Notes: a model not told the origin generated them from the letters alone. A stretch of 64,000 nt of DNA from Topomyia yanbarensis (GCF_030247195.1 NC_080671.1:298750917-298814916), one strand, 5' to 3'; shown: positions 49,880-60,409, counted from the stretch's first letter. Made by a program: numbers and translations.

Positions 49880-50812
49880 CAAGGGCTATGATGTAGCAGC
49901 GGTGGAGAGTAAGTCCAATCTTACGGCTTCATCCCACCCCGGCAGCAGATGAGCGCTGGCGAATGTTCTCAGCCACCTGGAGGAGGAGGTTCAGCGCGGA
50001 AGAAATGTTACCAGATTTCGCCGATCAGGTGCCTGGACTTTTTTTGGTAATCTCAGAGATTGGATGTGCAGATGGGCGGTTGGAGTTCTGGGAGGAAACG
50101 ACTGGTAACTTTAAGGTAAATTGTATGGAGTCATTTGTTTTTTATTACAACTATTGACGGACGTTTCATTGCAGGGTATATATGAAGCCGAAAACATCCA
50201 CAACAATGGGGTAACTAACATAAAGCTCGCCGGTGACAAAGTGATAGTCGCACGGTTGAGTGGACGAATCGATTCTCTGAGACTAGAGACGTACACGCAA
50301 GGTTGTCAGATCGATTGGGGTTTACGTCTGCATATGGGCGAAGTAAGTCCTATGTTTCAAGCAATTTTTTAAGCACACCTATGGCGCAGAACAGACAGAT
50401 TTTACTTGTTATTTTAAAATACTGTATATTCTAAGTCATTTAATTTTCAGTCTGCAATAAGTATGTCATCAAGTGCCCTAATTCTTATTCTTTTTAGCTC
50501 ACGTACGCGCCGGTTCGGCAGGAAGCATTAGTTTATTTCAGCAATCCGTCCACAACGTTGCCAGCTCAACATAACGCATTCGAGGAGGAGCTTCGATGTA
50601 TCCTGGAGTTTCACCAGCAGGGTCACCGGTGACATGTTTGGAAGTGGCGGGCGGTACAGTCATGACTGGCAGCCAGGGCCACACTGTTAAAGTGTTCCGA
50701 CTCGATAGCCACCTAAACGGCCATTGCGGTGATGTCACATGTATGTTCATAGACCAGTGGCAGGCCGAGATGGGCGCATCTGGTCGCCAGGATGGTGTGC
50801 TATGTGTGTGGG
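49880..50812 (+). pseudogene. SCAP: SCAP (SREBP cleavage-activating protein) C-terminal WD40 fragment
   Basis: SCAP escorts SREBP from ER to Golgi; its cytosolic C-terminus is a WD40 propeller binding SREBP. Seen here: GCADGRLEFWEETTGNFK, a 59 bp intron (GT at 50116, AG at 50174), GIYEAENIHNNGVTNIKL with VIVARLSGRID, a second intron (50343-50497) with good sites, then VTCLEVAGGTVMTGSQGHTV, VKVFRLDS and QDGVLCVWG. Block order and wording parallel the SCAP propeller (GRLE-W, KRIVAARLNGSLDF, LVTGSQDHTLRVFRLE, GGQDGAICLWD). Frame shifts occur before the first block and near 50630, and the transmembrane and sterol-sensing parts are missing. Introns show it was copied as DNA. A relative by family is sure; orthology is inferred. 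Confidence 0.8.
50735..50812 (+). repeat. Direct repeat of a SCAP exon segment, left
   Basis: TCACATGTATGTTCATAGAC through GTGTGCTATGTGTGTG recurs at 52143-52226 with about 85% identity and a 6 bp insertion. The pair brackets the zinc-finger segment. Confidence 0.75.
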
Positions 50813-51022
50813 GCTTAAACTAGAACATGGTTACGAGAGTGTCCAGCAGGCCGTTGGTAAGGGAGTGGATAATTTGTATAGTGTCGATTGTTGATAACAG
50901 GGCCATTTAATGGCGCCGCAATTAAATATAGAAAATTACTAAATGCATTTTGATAATAAACAAGACTTCTATTTACATTGCTTTCAATCAGATAATTTAT
51001 GTTAGAACTTGCTTTTCCTCTT

Positions 51023-51992
51023 CTATTTTCCCCCGTGGATGCTTTCGGTCACGGTAGAATCCTTAATTTTTCCTTTTCGTCTGCTACCATTACTTGACCT
51101 TTCGTGCAGCTTCTTGTGTCCCATAAAATGCCTACGTTCAACGAATCTTTTTCCACACTATTCACAGCCATGGAGTCGTTGGCCAACATGCCTGGGTCAA
51201 ATGTGCTCTTCGAAGAAACTCCTGCCCGCAGAGGTCACATTTGTACGGGCGTTCGTTTGTATGGATTTGCATGTGCCGAGTCATGTGAGAATATTTTTTA
51301 AACTCGCCACCACAGACTTCACATCTGTATTCTCGATCTTTGCTGTGCATAAGTTTGTGCTGCGTAAGTTCTTTAGATTCAAGAAACTTTCTACCACAGA
51401 TGTCGCAACTAAATATTTGATCCGCAAGATTCATATCGATGTAAACACGCTGGTGACGTTTCAAACTGCTGCTTTCTACGTAGCCTTTGCCACAGGTATC
51501 ACACTTATACGGACGCTCGCCAGTATGCATGCGCATGTGGCGAGTGAGTTCAGCACTAGTTATGAATTCTTTGCCACAAATATCGCACTTGTGCGATCTC
51601 TCACCTGCATGGATAAGTCTGTGTCGCGTGAGACTACTGTTTTCGGTAAACTTCCTACTGCAGATATCGCAAATGTAAGCCTGATCTTTATGGGTAAGCC
51701 GGTGCTGATCCAATTGCTCAGAAGCGAAAAATTCTCTGCCACATATCCGACAACGGTGCCGTCGTTCGCCTGTATGTATCCGTTTGTGCCGGCTTAGATT
51801 TATACCCTTGGTGTATGCTTTACCGCAAATATCACAGGAGTACGGTCGCGTGCCGGCATGTACGCGCTTGTGAACTGCCAGCTGTCTCTTCTTGGGGAAT
51901 GATTGGTCACACATTACGCACTCATAGGTTGTTGTTTGCAGTACGGTGGCATGTGTGAAATTGTCACCTGGACTTGTTGACTGTGTTGTCTG
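51023..51992 (-). pseudogene. C2H2 zinc-finger protein, terminal exon, decayed
   Basis: Minus-strand exon opened by an acceptor (GAATGCTTTTTAG then ACAGACAAC, near 51993). It encodes a tandem row of C2H2 fingers joined by TGERP-like linkers: fingers 1-5, 7 and 8 keep both Cys and His pairs. Finger 6 ends RHQRVYI, so its last His is Tyr. In finger 9 a one-base shift near 51190 leads to an early stop (51162). In the shifted frame a tenth finger (CGKRFVERRHFMGHKKLH) follows, preceded by a TAG at 51158-51160, and the tail ends at 51023. No N-terminal effector domain is present. Such proteins bind DNA; this one is probably inactive, or truncated after finger 8. It lies between two SCAP pieces, opposite in direction. 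Confidence 0.85.
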
Positions 51993-52142
51993 TCTAAAAA
52001 GCATTCTTATATATTAAAATCTGCGAAAAACGGGTTATGATCTCAAAAAATCTAACTTATTTTCGAAGCATATTAATTTAATGAAGCGGAATAAGCATAT
52101 CATAACAACTTACCGTTCACCTATCTCCACCTTACCGTCCTA

Positions 52143-52440
52143 TCACATGTATTTTCATAGACCTGTAGCAGGCCGAGATGGGCGCATCTAGTTGCCATTG
52201 CCAGGATGGTGTGCTATGTGTGTGTGGGACACATTTAGGTTCACTAGTCGTATGGGACGACAATACTGGAGATGTAGCTCGGGAAGTCAGGCTTGACTGT
52301 TCCAATTCACAACTAAGTCCGAAGATTATGCTACCTACCAGTGGTTCGGTAATTTGTGCCTACGGAAATCAAATGTGAATCGTTCGTTTCCCACTTGTGG
52401 CGGCGGAAAAGTGGTTCGGTCCGGGGAATCGTAATGGGCC
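52143..52440 (+). pseudogene. SCAP: SCAP last WD40 blade and C-terminus, copy 1
   Basis: After a repeated QDGVLC segment comes GTHLGSLVVWDDNTGDV, then ICAYGNQM, a TGA at 52376-52378, and IVRFPLVAAEKW in the same register. This parallels the final SCAP blade and tail (GGQGCVSFWDLNYGDLL to the LVYVPSVLEKL end). The text jumps from one blade to the last, so about two blades are deleted relative to a complete SCAP. The next ~115 bp look like 3' untranslated sequence. The whole piece from 52191 is repeated at 57512. Confidence 0.75.
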
Positions 52441-52556
52441 AGCTAAAGAAAACAAATGTACAGCAGCAGCCTCTGAACGAAGCCATTGCTAGCACGAGTC
52501 TTTGATTTGGAAGGATAGTTGCTGAGGACCATTCTCACAATAGTATAAAAGTTCTA
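52191..52556 (+). repeat. 366 bp direct repeat, left, flanking the Lian-like element
   Basis: GTTGCCATTGCCAGG to AAAAGTTCTA, identical by eye to 57512-57877. The retrotransposon fills the space between exactly. Confidence 0.9.
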
Positions 52557-52771
52557 TCAGGAATCAGAATATATTGGCTCAAATGGCACGTTCCCCGTAC
52601 ATAGTCGGGGATTTGTGCCTTGCCGTGTGTTTTCATCATTTCCTGAGCGGAAGGAAAGGACAAGGAGGTGTGGGGAAGTAGACTTGGAAGGGTGGGAAAA
52701 ACAGCACAAAACAAAAAATAAACAACAGGTAAATTAAACTCACAAGTAGTTCAACTTGCCTGCGAATAAGC

Positions 52772-53812
52772 CTAAAGCTCTTTACCACATTGGATAAGAA
52801 ACTTTAGTATGTCTCTGAGTTTCAGTCGACCAAACATGGTTTCGTCTATATAAGGACGGCTGAAGACTCGTAATCGCAATTGCGCTAGCGCTGGGCAGTT
52901 GCATATCAGATGATATGAAGTTCCGTAGTCGGATTCACAAAGATCACATGAAAAAGACTCAGCGCGCTGAATAGTTGCCATGTGATAATTGAGTTTGCAG
53001 TGGCCGGTTAAAGCCCTGGTCAGCATCCAGCAGTGGAGCTTCGAAAAATGTAAGAGATTTTTCGAAACCACTGGGCATGGTTGTTCTAGAAACGCCTTTG
53101 TTTGGCGACACGTTTGTAGATTTCTCCAATAATTGCGGTGCTCGGACGAAGCCCAGGACCGTATTTTTTCCCTTATCCAACTTGTCGAAATTGGCAGCGC
53201 GGGCTCAGGACCAATGAAGTCAATCGCTGAACCTGCCCTGGCCAATTCGTCAGCCCATTCATTTCCAGTAATACCGCAATGTCCGGGCACCCAGACAAGG
53301 TAGATAGTGTTGACAATGCTTAGTTCTTCGATTTGGGTTCGGTACGCGATCACTAGCTTGGACCGGGATTTGTCTGAGCTAAGGGCCTTGATTGCAGCCT
53401 GACTATCGGAGCAGAAGTTTATAACTCTGCCGGACAAACTCAGTTGAAGGGCCGATTGCACCCCGCACATAATCGCAAAGATTTCTGCTTGGAATACAGT
53501 ACAGTATCTACCTAGTGAGTGAGATTGTTCCAGTCTCATTTCACGACAGTAGACACCAGCACCAGCACGTCCCTCCATCAGAGAACCGTCAGTGTAACAA
53601 ACCACTTGCGTTTGTTGTTGTCTTTCCATAAAGCCAGACAACCACTCCTCTCGAGAGGGAATCTTAACATGGAATGTCCTGTAAGGAAAACTACAAGTGA
53701 GTGTAATATCGCTGGGAGCAAGAATATCTTCACCCCATGTAACCATTTGTGACCACAATCGTGTATGACTGGTAGCAAGATCAACATGATTACTGTTCCA
53801 AAGCCCATGCAC
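52772..53812 (-). pseudogene. RNase H domain and C-terminal zinc motif of the Lian-like element
   Basis: RNase H active-site blocks are all visible: CYTDGSLMEGRAGAGV (Asp), FQAEIFAI (Glu), FCSDSQAAIKAL (Asp) and VPGHCGITGNEWADELA (His, Asp). Nearer the C-terminus lies CDLCESDYGTSYHLICNCP, the Cys/His motif frequent at the end of I/LOA-group ORF2 proteins. The domain is in a different frame from the RT upstream, with a frameshift in the short overlap at 53790-53812. RNase H removes template RNA during target-primed reverse transcription. Confidence 0.9.
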
Positions 53813-55787
53813 ATGATAGTGCTTCTTGTTTTAAGTGTATGTGTAATGGTTTGATATTTAGAAGTGCCTCAAGAGCAGCAGTCGGAGTCGTGGTGAAAGC
53901 ACCAGTCAACGCCATGAGCGCCATTCTTTGCAGATGGTTTAGCTTTGACTGGACTGTCACCACCTCTCCCCTCTGCCACCACACAAGGCATCCGTATGAC
54001 AGTATTGGACGTACAATTGTCGTGTAAATCCAATAGATGTATTTAGGTTTGAGACCCCAGGTCTTTCCAAAAGTTCGTCTGCACTGCCCGAAGGCCATGC
54101 ACGCTTTCTTGACTCTGAACTCAATGTGAGCAGACCAATTCAGTTTGGAATCCAATATGACTCCAACGTATTTGACTTGATCTGCACACAGCAGCTCAGA
54201 ATCAAAGAACTGCAAGGGACGAACCCCGGTTGTTATTCGCTTCTTCGTGAAAAGAACCATTGAAGTTTTGCTTGGGTTAACTGATAGTTTAACTTGTCGA
54301 CACCACTGTTCGACAGCTCTTAATGCCTGTTGCATCAAGTCAAAGATTGTTCCGATGCAAAATCCAGTAATTAGTATTTGGTAATCGTCAGCAAACCCGT
54401 AGGTTGGAAATCCAAGCTCATTGAGTTTCTTCAACAAGCCGTCAGCTACTAAGTTCCATAACAAAGGTGACAGAACGCCGCCCTGAGGACAACCGCAAAT
54501 ACTCAACTTCCGTATCTCAGCCTGTCGCAGTGACGAGCAAAGTATGCGGTTACTAAGCATTGCGTTTATCCAACCTGAGATACATGCAGGTATCCCATGA
54601 CCGCGTGTCGCTTCCAGAATAGACTGGAAGGACACATTGTCAAAAGCACCCTCAATATCTAGGAATACACCCAAGCTAGATTGCTTGAGCGAGAAGGCTT
54701 TCTCAATGTTGTAAACAATATCGTGAAGCAGAGTGATCGTGGATTTCCCACACTGATATGCATGTTGCATTTTGTGCAGAGGATATTCAACTAAACTAAC
54801 GTTCCTGATGTGATGATCGATTATCCGTTCCAAAGCTTTCAGAAGAAAAGAACTTAAGCTGATAGGCCTAAAACTCTTGGCTTCTTCATAGCTTGAGCGC
54901 CCCCCTTTGGGAATAAATCTAACAGTTATTTCTCGCCATGCTTTCGGGATATACCCGGTAGCAAGACTGGAAAGCAAAATCTTTTTCAAGACATGTTTAA
55001 GAATATCAAATCCCTTTTGCAGTAGCACGGGAAGTATCCCATCTTTTCCGGGTGATTTGTATGGAGCAAAGCTGTCAACTGCCCACTTGACCGATTCAGT
55101 GGAAACCAATGTGCGTGCTAGCGCCCACGAGTCCGAATCACCAGAATGAGATCTGTGAACATTGATCAACTCCGGATCGATACAACCTGGAAAGTGTGTG
55201 TCGAAGAGACAATTAAGAACATCTTTTTCGTCTGTCACATAAACACCATCTCTGGTTTTCAAGGAGTTCATCTGAAAATCATTCGATTTGGAGAGAATTT
55301 TATTTAATCTGCTAGCCTCGTTCAGACTAGAGACATTAGTGCATAGGCTTTGCCAGCCAGCCCGTTCTGCAGATCTAAGACATTTCTTATATGCACTACG
55401 AGCTGACCTGAAAGCCCTGGAGTCATCACGCTGACGCCGGTTCCAAGCTCTTCTCATAACTTTCTTCATTCTATCAAGCTCAGGCCTCCACCAAGGGGTT
55501 CCCCTAGTCGATTTAACAGTACGAAGTGGACAAGCTTCTTCGTAGGATGCTAATATGAATGAGTTTGTCGTATCCACGACGTCATCTAAGTCGTCTAGTT
55601 GACTAATTGTTGGAAAATATCCATGAAATTTAGTCGCTAAGTTTTCCAAAAAGAGGTCCCAGTTAGTAGACTTAGGATTACGATATGTCACCACATTGAA
55701 GGTGACATCAAAATGCTCGAAAAATATATTTATGATCGGATAGAGACGGTTCAGTTTCATTTGGAACCTGCCAATTTCCCAGTTCAT
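53790..55787 (-). pseudogene. Reverse transcriptase domain of the Lian-like element
   Basis: Open over 665 codons. Blocks in order: SPGKDGILPVLLQKG, FIPKGGRSSYEEAKSFRPIS, FLDIEGAFDNVSF (first catalytic Asp), GCPQGGVLSPLLWNLV, and GFADDYQILI at 54384-54395 (catalytic Asp pair), then VKYVGVILDSKLNW and a thumb with YGCLVWWQR. All catalytic residues are intact; only its junctions with the endonuclease and RNase H frames are shifted. Confidence 0.92.
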
Positions 55788-56397
55788 GCAAAATTCTATC
55801 AGAGCAAAGTGTTATGTCTAACACCTCCTCCCTCCCAGACCTCGCAAAAGTTGGTCGGTTTCCCACATTCAGAATATGGAGATTTGTACTACTTATGTAC
55901 TCCATCAGTTCAGAGCCTCTCAGATTGATGTCTGAGCTGCCCCAAATGATGTGATGAGCATTCGCATCACTGCCGATAATGAGCGGAAGCCCATTTCTGC
56001 TACAATATGATACAACGCTTTTGAAATCATCAGAAGGAGATGATTCGTTATGCGGTAGGTATGCTGAACAGTATATATATTTCTTGTCTACGTTTCCGAC
56101 AGTCAATGTAACTGTGACAACACAGATATCGCGAGTTGTGAGCTCCGATATGAGACACGCGTCAATAGCCTTATTTGCAAGAATGCAAGCACGAGGCATT
56201 TCACGTGGGTTAGTCATGCCTGTCTTGTTGTAAGCAATGAAGGCAGTGTTAAGTAACTTTCCAAAATAGAAGTTTCCTTTATGGAAATACGGTTCTTGAA
56301 CCAATGCTATGGAAGCTTTACCTTCCTGCATGAGTCGAGATAAATTCATAGTTGCTGTACGTTTATGTTGGAGATTGACTTGTGCTATTCTAACCAT
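55708..56397 (-). pseudogene. APE-type endonuclease domain of the Lian-like element
   Basis: Starts MVRIAQVNLQHKRTATMNL, followed by VQEPYF (catalytic Glu block), YCSAYLPH, IIGSDANAHHIIWGS (Asp/Asn block), VLDITLCS and SDHKYI (catalytic Asp-His). This is the apurinic-endonuclease-like nickase that opens the target site. The start matches the single long ORF start of LOA/Lian elements. The frame runs past the domain and ends at 55708; coding continues in another frame from about 55730. Confidence 0.9.
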
Positions 56398-57511
56398 TGT
56401 TGATTAGAGAACTGTACATTTCATCTCCAACACAAATTGCACAACAACTAGAGGACACCAAGCGAGTTGGGATGTTAACGCATTTAGCGAACCATATCAG
56501 GTTTAAATGGGACATGATCATTTGATTCCCACGATTTGCGAAGAAAATAATGGTCCACTGTGTCAGAGATTCGCATAACACAGCAAGGGCAAAACCCAAA
56601 ATGCTCCGTGCGCGACTGGCATATTTTAGACCCTGCAATCATTAAGTCCTCGGCACGGAACTACACCTTGACTTAGGGTCTCCTACTTTCAGTCGCCTCC
56701 TACGACATGGCAGCAGGACTCCAGTGGCTCAATTCTAGGCCGGATACCACACGGCCTCTGGGCAGGTTCATCTGTACACATCGAAATTTGATAATCGAGA
56801 CTCAACAAAACTTCACCGAACTACCATCAGCCGAGAGTCTCTGCAAACCCCCAGCCAACAAAAATTCGGCAAAATTAAGTGGATCATCGGTGAAAAAAAT
56901 CGGAGTGTAGAGTGAACGTTCCACTGCGTAATGCAGCTTACTGGGGAGTTCGCCCGACTCTTCCCAGGCTCCGTTCGCCATTGAGAATGTTTTAAACCCC
57001 CTCAACAATTTTACCCATAGCACGGGTCGCATGACACTATGGAATCGGGGTTCCCTGTATGGTAGATTTTTACCACTGAAACAGGTAGTCCGTAGTGTAA
57101 TTCTTAGCCGGTTGAAACAACCACTACCGACACTACACGGCTTATCTAGGCTGTTCGGTGAAAGAAGCTGACATTGAAGAACAGCTTCCATATTTAGATG
57201 GGCGAACAGCCGCAGAAGGAAGGAAGGAAGGAAGGATAACGGGAGGAGAGGGATTTGGGCTAAGCGCTTATTTAAAGGCGGCACTGGCTCGCCTTGTCAG
57301 GGCTGCTTTAGGGCATGTGGTATTTAGGCCTAGGACGTATAGGGCCCACTACCTCGTCCTACCACACCCGCAGTCAGCCCCCGCTGCTGGTTCGGGTCGC
57401 GAATCACAACTAGTTGCTATCGCGATTAAGCATTATCCACCACCGATGACCCGCCCGGTTGCTTGCAGCTCAGCTTCCCACGTAGCGTTCCTCCACCACC
57501 ACGGGGCCCGG
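56398..57511 (-). other. 5' noncoding region of the Lian-like element
   Basis: About 1.1 kb between the element start and the endonuclease ATG, GC-richer than the surroundings. Frames on both strands (56802-57284 minus, 57158-57559 plus) lack ORF1 features such as CCHC knuckles, so I leave them uncalled. Confidence 0.6.
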
Positions 57512-57877
57512 GTTGCCATTGCCAGGATGGTGTGCTATGTGTGTGTGGGACACATTTAGGTTCACTAGTCGTATGGGACGACAATACTGGAGATGTAGCT
57601 CGGGAAGTCAGGCTTGACTGTTCCAATTCACAACTAAGTCCGAAGATTATGCTACCTACCAGTGGTTCGGTAATTTGTGCCTACGGAAATCAAATGTGAA
57701 TCGTTCGTTTCCCACTTGTGGCGGCGGAAAAGTGGTTCGGTCCGGGGAATCGTAATGGGCCAGCTAAAGAAAACAAATGTACAGCAGCAGCCTCTGAACG
57801 AAGCCATTGCTAGCACGAGTCTTTGATTTGGAAGGATAGTTGCTGAGGACCATTCTCACAATAGTATAAAAGTTCTA
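57512..57877 (+). repeat. SCAP: 366 bp direct repeat, right, with SCAP tail copy 2
   Basis: Second copy of 52191-52556. It again encodes GTHLGSLVVWDDNTGDV to ICAYGNQM with the same TGA, now cut off from the rest of SCAP by the retrotransposon. Confidence 0.9.
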
Positions 57878-58699
57878 AGTTCTAATCTCAAAAACAGACA
57901 ACAATAAAATGTATTTCTTTCAGTGTTGATAATATCCATTACATGATCAAATGCGCTGATGGGTTAGGCTTTGGATTCGGCTATATTCCATCGTCATTGA
58001 AGCTAGATCATAGAATCATGTTAATTTGACAGACTGCAAGTGTTATTAGTAGCACAAACAGCTAGCAGGCCAGCGAGTATTGTTCTTTCTTCTTGGAACC
58101 AACCTGGTGATATTGATGTCAATGCTAAATTCGCTGTTACAGCTGTATGATCGCTATACTGTCCCATTTGTTATGGGATTCGCTATTAATATGGGACCGT
58201 TATGCTTAGAGCACCAGATTCTAAAAGCGACCAATTTTGGCCAATCACTGGAGACAAAATCTCTCGTAACAATTAATAATAAATTAAATTATTGCTGAGT
58301 AATTTTTGTTGTACATGAATAAAACATATCTATTTTCTCGTTACCTATGGCTAAATAACTATTAGAAAGGTTATGAGTTTATGTTGTCGCATTTTATAAT
58401 CATTTATACTACTTTCAATCGATCGATTTTCAAGATACGACTCGCACTTTAACCACCCCTTCACCGCGCCATCAAAATATAAATAAGTCATACTCCTAAT
58501 GACCTAATATTTATTAAAACATTTACTAAATAAAAACATAGACCTGATAGACCATAGTTTGCAAAAAAAAACACCGAAGCACAGTGAGTTGGTGTTAAAA
58601 CTATCTTTGATCCTAGTGCTGCAGGATTTTGCCAACATTTATACTATTTTTATTCAAAAAAACTATCACGTGAACATTATGTATATGGACTTCTAAATT
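57878..58699. other. Unassigned; possible decayed coding fragment
   Basis: An AATAAA lies near 57903. The plus strand at about 58030-58140 encodes ASRPASIVLSSWNQPGDIDV in one frame and, after a stop, RAPDSKSDQFWPITGDKIS near 58205-58260. This reads like degraded protein-coding DNA, but I cannot name it. The rest is AT-rich. Confidence 0.3.
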
Positions 58700-59040
58700 T
58701 GGTAATTGTTACGAATCACACTCGGCCTGGCCTTGGGTACAAGATAATAACTGCTTGATCTCCCACGAACATAGTCCCGCCGGAGTGTTTGCCTCGCCCG
58801 ATACCGGGGCTAGGCGAGGCTGCCTCTTGTGAATCGGAACCGCTGAACATTCCGATGAGGGTATGTCCAACGGTATTACCGAAGGAGCCGATCGCTACAC
58901 TACCAGCAGTAGCTGCGATTTGAGCAATTAATCCAAGTGCCTGGTTGGGAGCTACCATTGGTGCAGCGATAGCCGAGTGTCACGCAGGCTGGACCATCGG
59001 CTAACTCGATTCCGGCGAGGTGGAGCGGCTGCAATTGGTG
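58700..59040 (-). pseudogene. CHCHD2: CHCHD2-like mitochondrial protein fragment
   Basis: CHCHD2 is a small twin-CX9C protein of the mitochondrial intermembrane space. The minus strand gives [20 protein letters not shown] then [12 protein letters not shown], the conserved hydrophobic centre of the family (its usual form is LMAQMATTAAGVAVGS...VGHTLGHAITGGFSG). Downstream in a shifted frame [15 protein letters not shown] matches the first CX9C helix (CLYEIKQFLECAQNQ in the human protein), and the second helix is missing. Upstream, Ser/Pro/Arg-rich codons near 58990-59040 fit the N-terminus, again with a stop. No intron is seen within the piece. Truncated and frameshifted, so a pseudogene. Confidence 0.7.
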
Positions 59041-59717
59041 CGGACCTATGAAGCGATGTATATAATTTCAAGGACATCAATGCAATTACCAGTGATCATC
59101 AAAATGTCTCGTGGCTAACGTTGCCATTCAGCAAAAAAACAAAACAAGTTGAATTGATCGCAACAAATAAAATCGCTTTCTTCAACGAATCGTGGACAAG
59201 AAAAATCTAAATGCCAAATTTAATGGAACATTGCCTAATGACGTCAAATAAAAATGAAAGCCTAGCGAGCTTGTTAATAAAAGATATTCGCATTTAAAAG
59301 TGAACCAAATCAAATTTCTCATACTGTGGTCGAATAAAAAAAACTCCAAGTCTATGTAAACAAGCTCTGTGAACTGTCAAAAAAGTGAGGTTAAACATTT
59401 TCATCCAATCTTCATACAGCGAGAGGTTCATTTTAGTTTGTTTACATTGCTAATGAATTTTGTACTGCGATTCACCACTTCATTTACCGCGTTGCCAAGA
59501 ACTTTAGTGAAAATATTTAAAACAGTGCTGCCCAAACGCACATTTTAGGTCCCACCATTCTTGCTGAGGTGAAAAAAATATTCAACATTCTTGCATATTT
59601 CAAATTTTAAAAAATCATTAAAAAATCATGATAGCTCCTAAAAATCTCATTTTTACGGAAATGTTCTTATAATTGTGTAATCTTTCGATTAAAAATAAGA
59701 AAAACAGGTGTTAGGTC
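59041..59717. other. Unassigned DNA at the right side of the insertion
   Basis: AT-rich, no open frames of note, up to the right terminal inverted repeat. Confidence 0.45.
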
Positions 59718-59732
59718 TGACGAGAAAGGTCT
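59718..59732 (-). repeat. Right terminal inverted repeat of the 11.46 kb insertion
   Basis: TGACGAGAAAGGTCT, exact reverse complement of 48272-48286; integrase coding begins immediately to the right. Confidence 0.75.
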
Positions 59733-60343
59733 ATTACGACATATGGTACCCCATGTATGGTTGTGTGCGATAATGAAGTTGCATTTAAGTCAATAGAAAT
59801 AAGAGGTCTTTTGCAAAGATTGAATGTCGAAATTTATTTTACACCATCTAACTGCAGCGAAGTGAATGGAATCGTTGAACGATTTCATTCAACTCTAACA
59901 GAAATTTTCCTCTGTATCAGATCCAAATACAATGACCTTCCGGATAAAGAAATATACAAAATAGCAACATCTTTATACAACGCAACTGTACATACCGTCA
60001 CAAAATTAAAACCAATTGAAGTTTTTTCGGAATTAAAGAGGGGGATGAGCGGCCTCTAAATTTGGAACGAATTTTTAGAAAACAGAAATGAGTTATTCGA
60101 TGAAATTACAACCAAAATACAACAGTACCAACAAAAACAATAGCATCTCACAACAGAAAAAGAGGAAACGAACCAGCCTTGGAAGAAGATCAGTTAGTTT
60201 TCAACAAAGCACAAGGCATTAAGGATAAAAAGAAACCAAAATACAAAAAGCAAAGAGTTAGGCGCAATAATACCAAAACTTTTATAGATTACAGGGACAT
60301 TAGACTCCACAAGTCAAAAATTAAAAGGTTAAGAAAACCCTAA
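59733..60343 (+). pseudogene. pol: pol: second half of integrase
   Basis: Continues the integrase core after the insertion, in the same frame class as 45546-48271. The second catalytic Asp is in VCDNEVAFKS (about 59763-59792), and the Glu is in VNGIVERFHSTL (about 59860-59895). Stops occur at 60057-60059 and near 60140, then a frame change; the Lys/Arg-rich C-terminal tail (KDKKKPKYKKQRVRR) runs to the stop at 60341-60343. The core folds as an RNase H-like DDE domain that joins viral DNA to the host. Confidence 0.85.
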
Positions 60344-60395
60344 TTAGTAACTAACTTTCAACCACCAAGATAAAGATTTAACGATTACCTATTTT

Positions 60396-60409
60396 GAAAT
60401 TCACAGATC
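60396..60409 (+). promoter_or_regulatory. Candidate env splice acceptor
   Basis: TTTTGAAATTCACAG lies directly before ATC ATG of env. Errantivirus env is expressed from a spliced subgenomic RNA, and this is the expected acceptor position. The donor is not located. Confidence 0.5.

Larger units (their letters stand above)
52557..57511 (-). mobile_element. Lian-like (LOA clade) non-LTR retrotransposon, full length
   Basis: 4955 bp on the minus strand, with 5' noncoding region 57511-56398, endonuclease, reverse transcriptase and RNase H in that order, and a ~215 bp 3' region (52771-52557) ending without poly(A). One long coding region of about 1,200 codons without a separate ORF1, plus RNase H, agrees with Lian of Aedes. 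Two frameshifts break it. Flanked by 366 bp direct repeats. Confidence 0.85.
48272..59732. mobile_element. 11.46 kb TIR insertion carrying host gene fragments
   Basis: Interrupts the integrase frame. Both ends carry AGACCTTTCTCGTCA in inverted orientation (48272-48286 and 59718-59732); counting four flanking bases the inverted match is 19 bp. Integrase coding resumes at once to the right in the same register. Inside are intron-bearing SCAP pieces, a zinc-finger exon, a CHCHD2-like piece and a later Lian-like insertion. No transposase is seen. A candidate target duplication is only 2 bp (AT). It is best read as a non-autonomous gene-capturing (Pack-type) DNA transposon, but superfamily is unknown. 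Confidence 0.65.

Noticed and set aside
56802..57559. Overlapping 133- and 160-residue frames at the 5' end of the Lian-like element
   Set aside because: Opposite-strand frames in GC-rich noncoding sequence, without ORF1 motifs.
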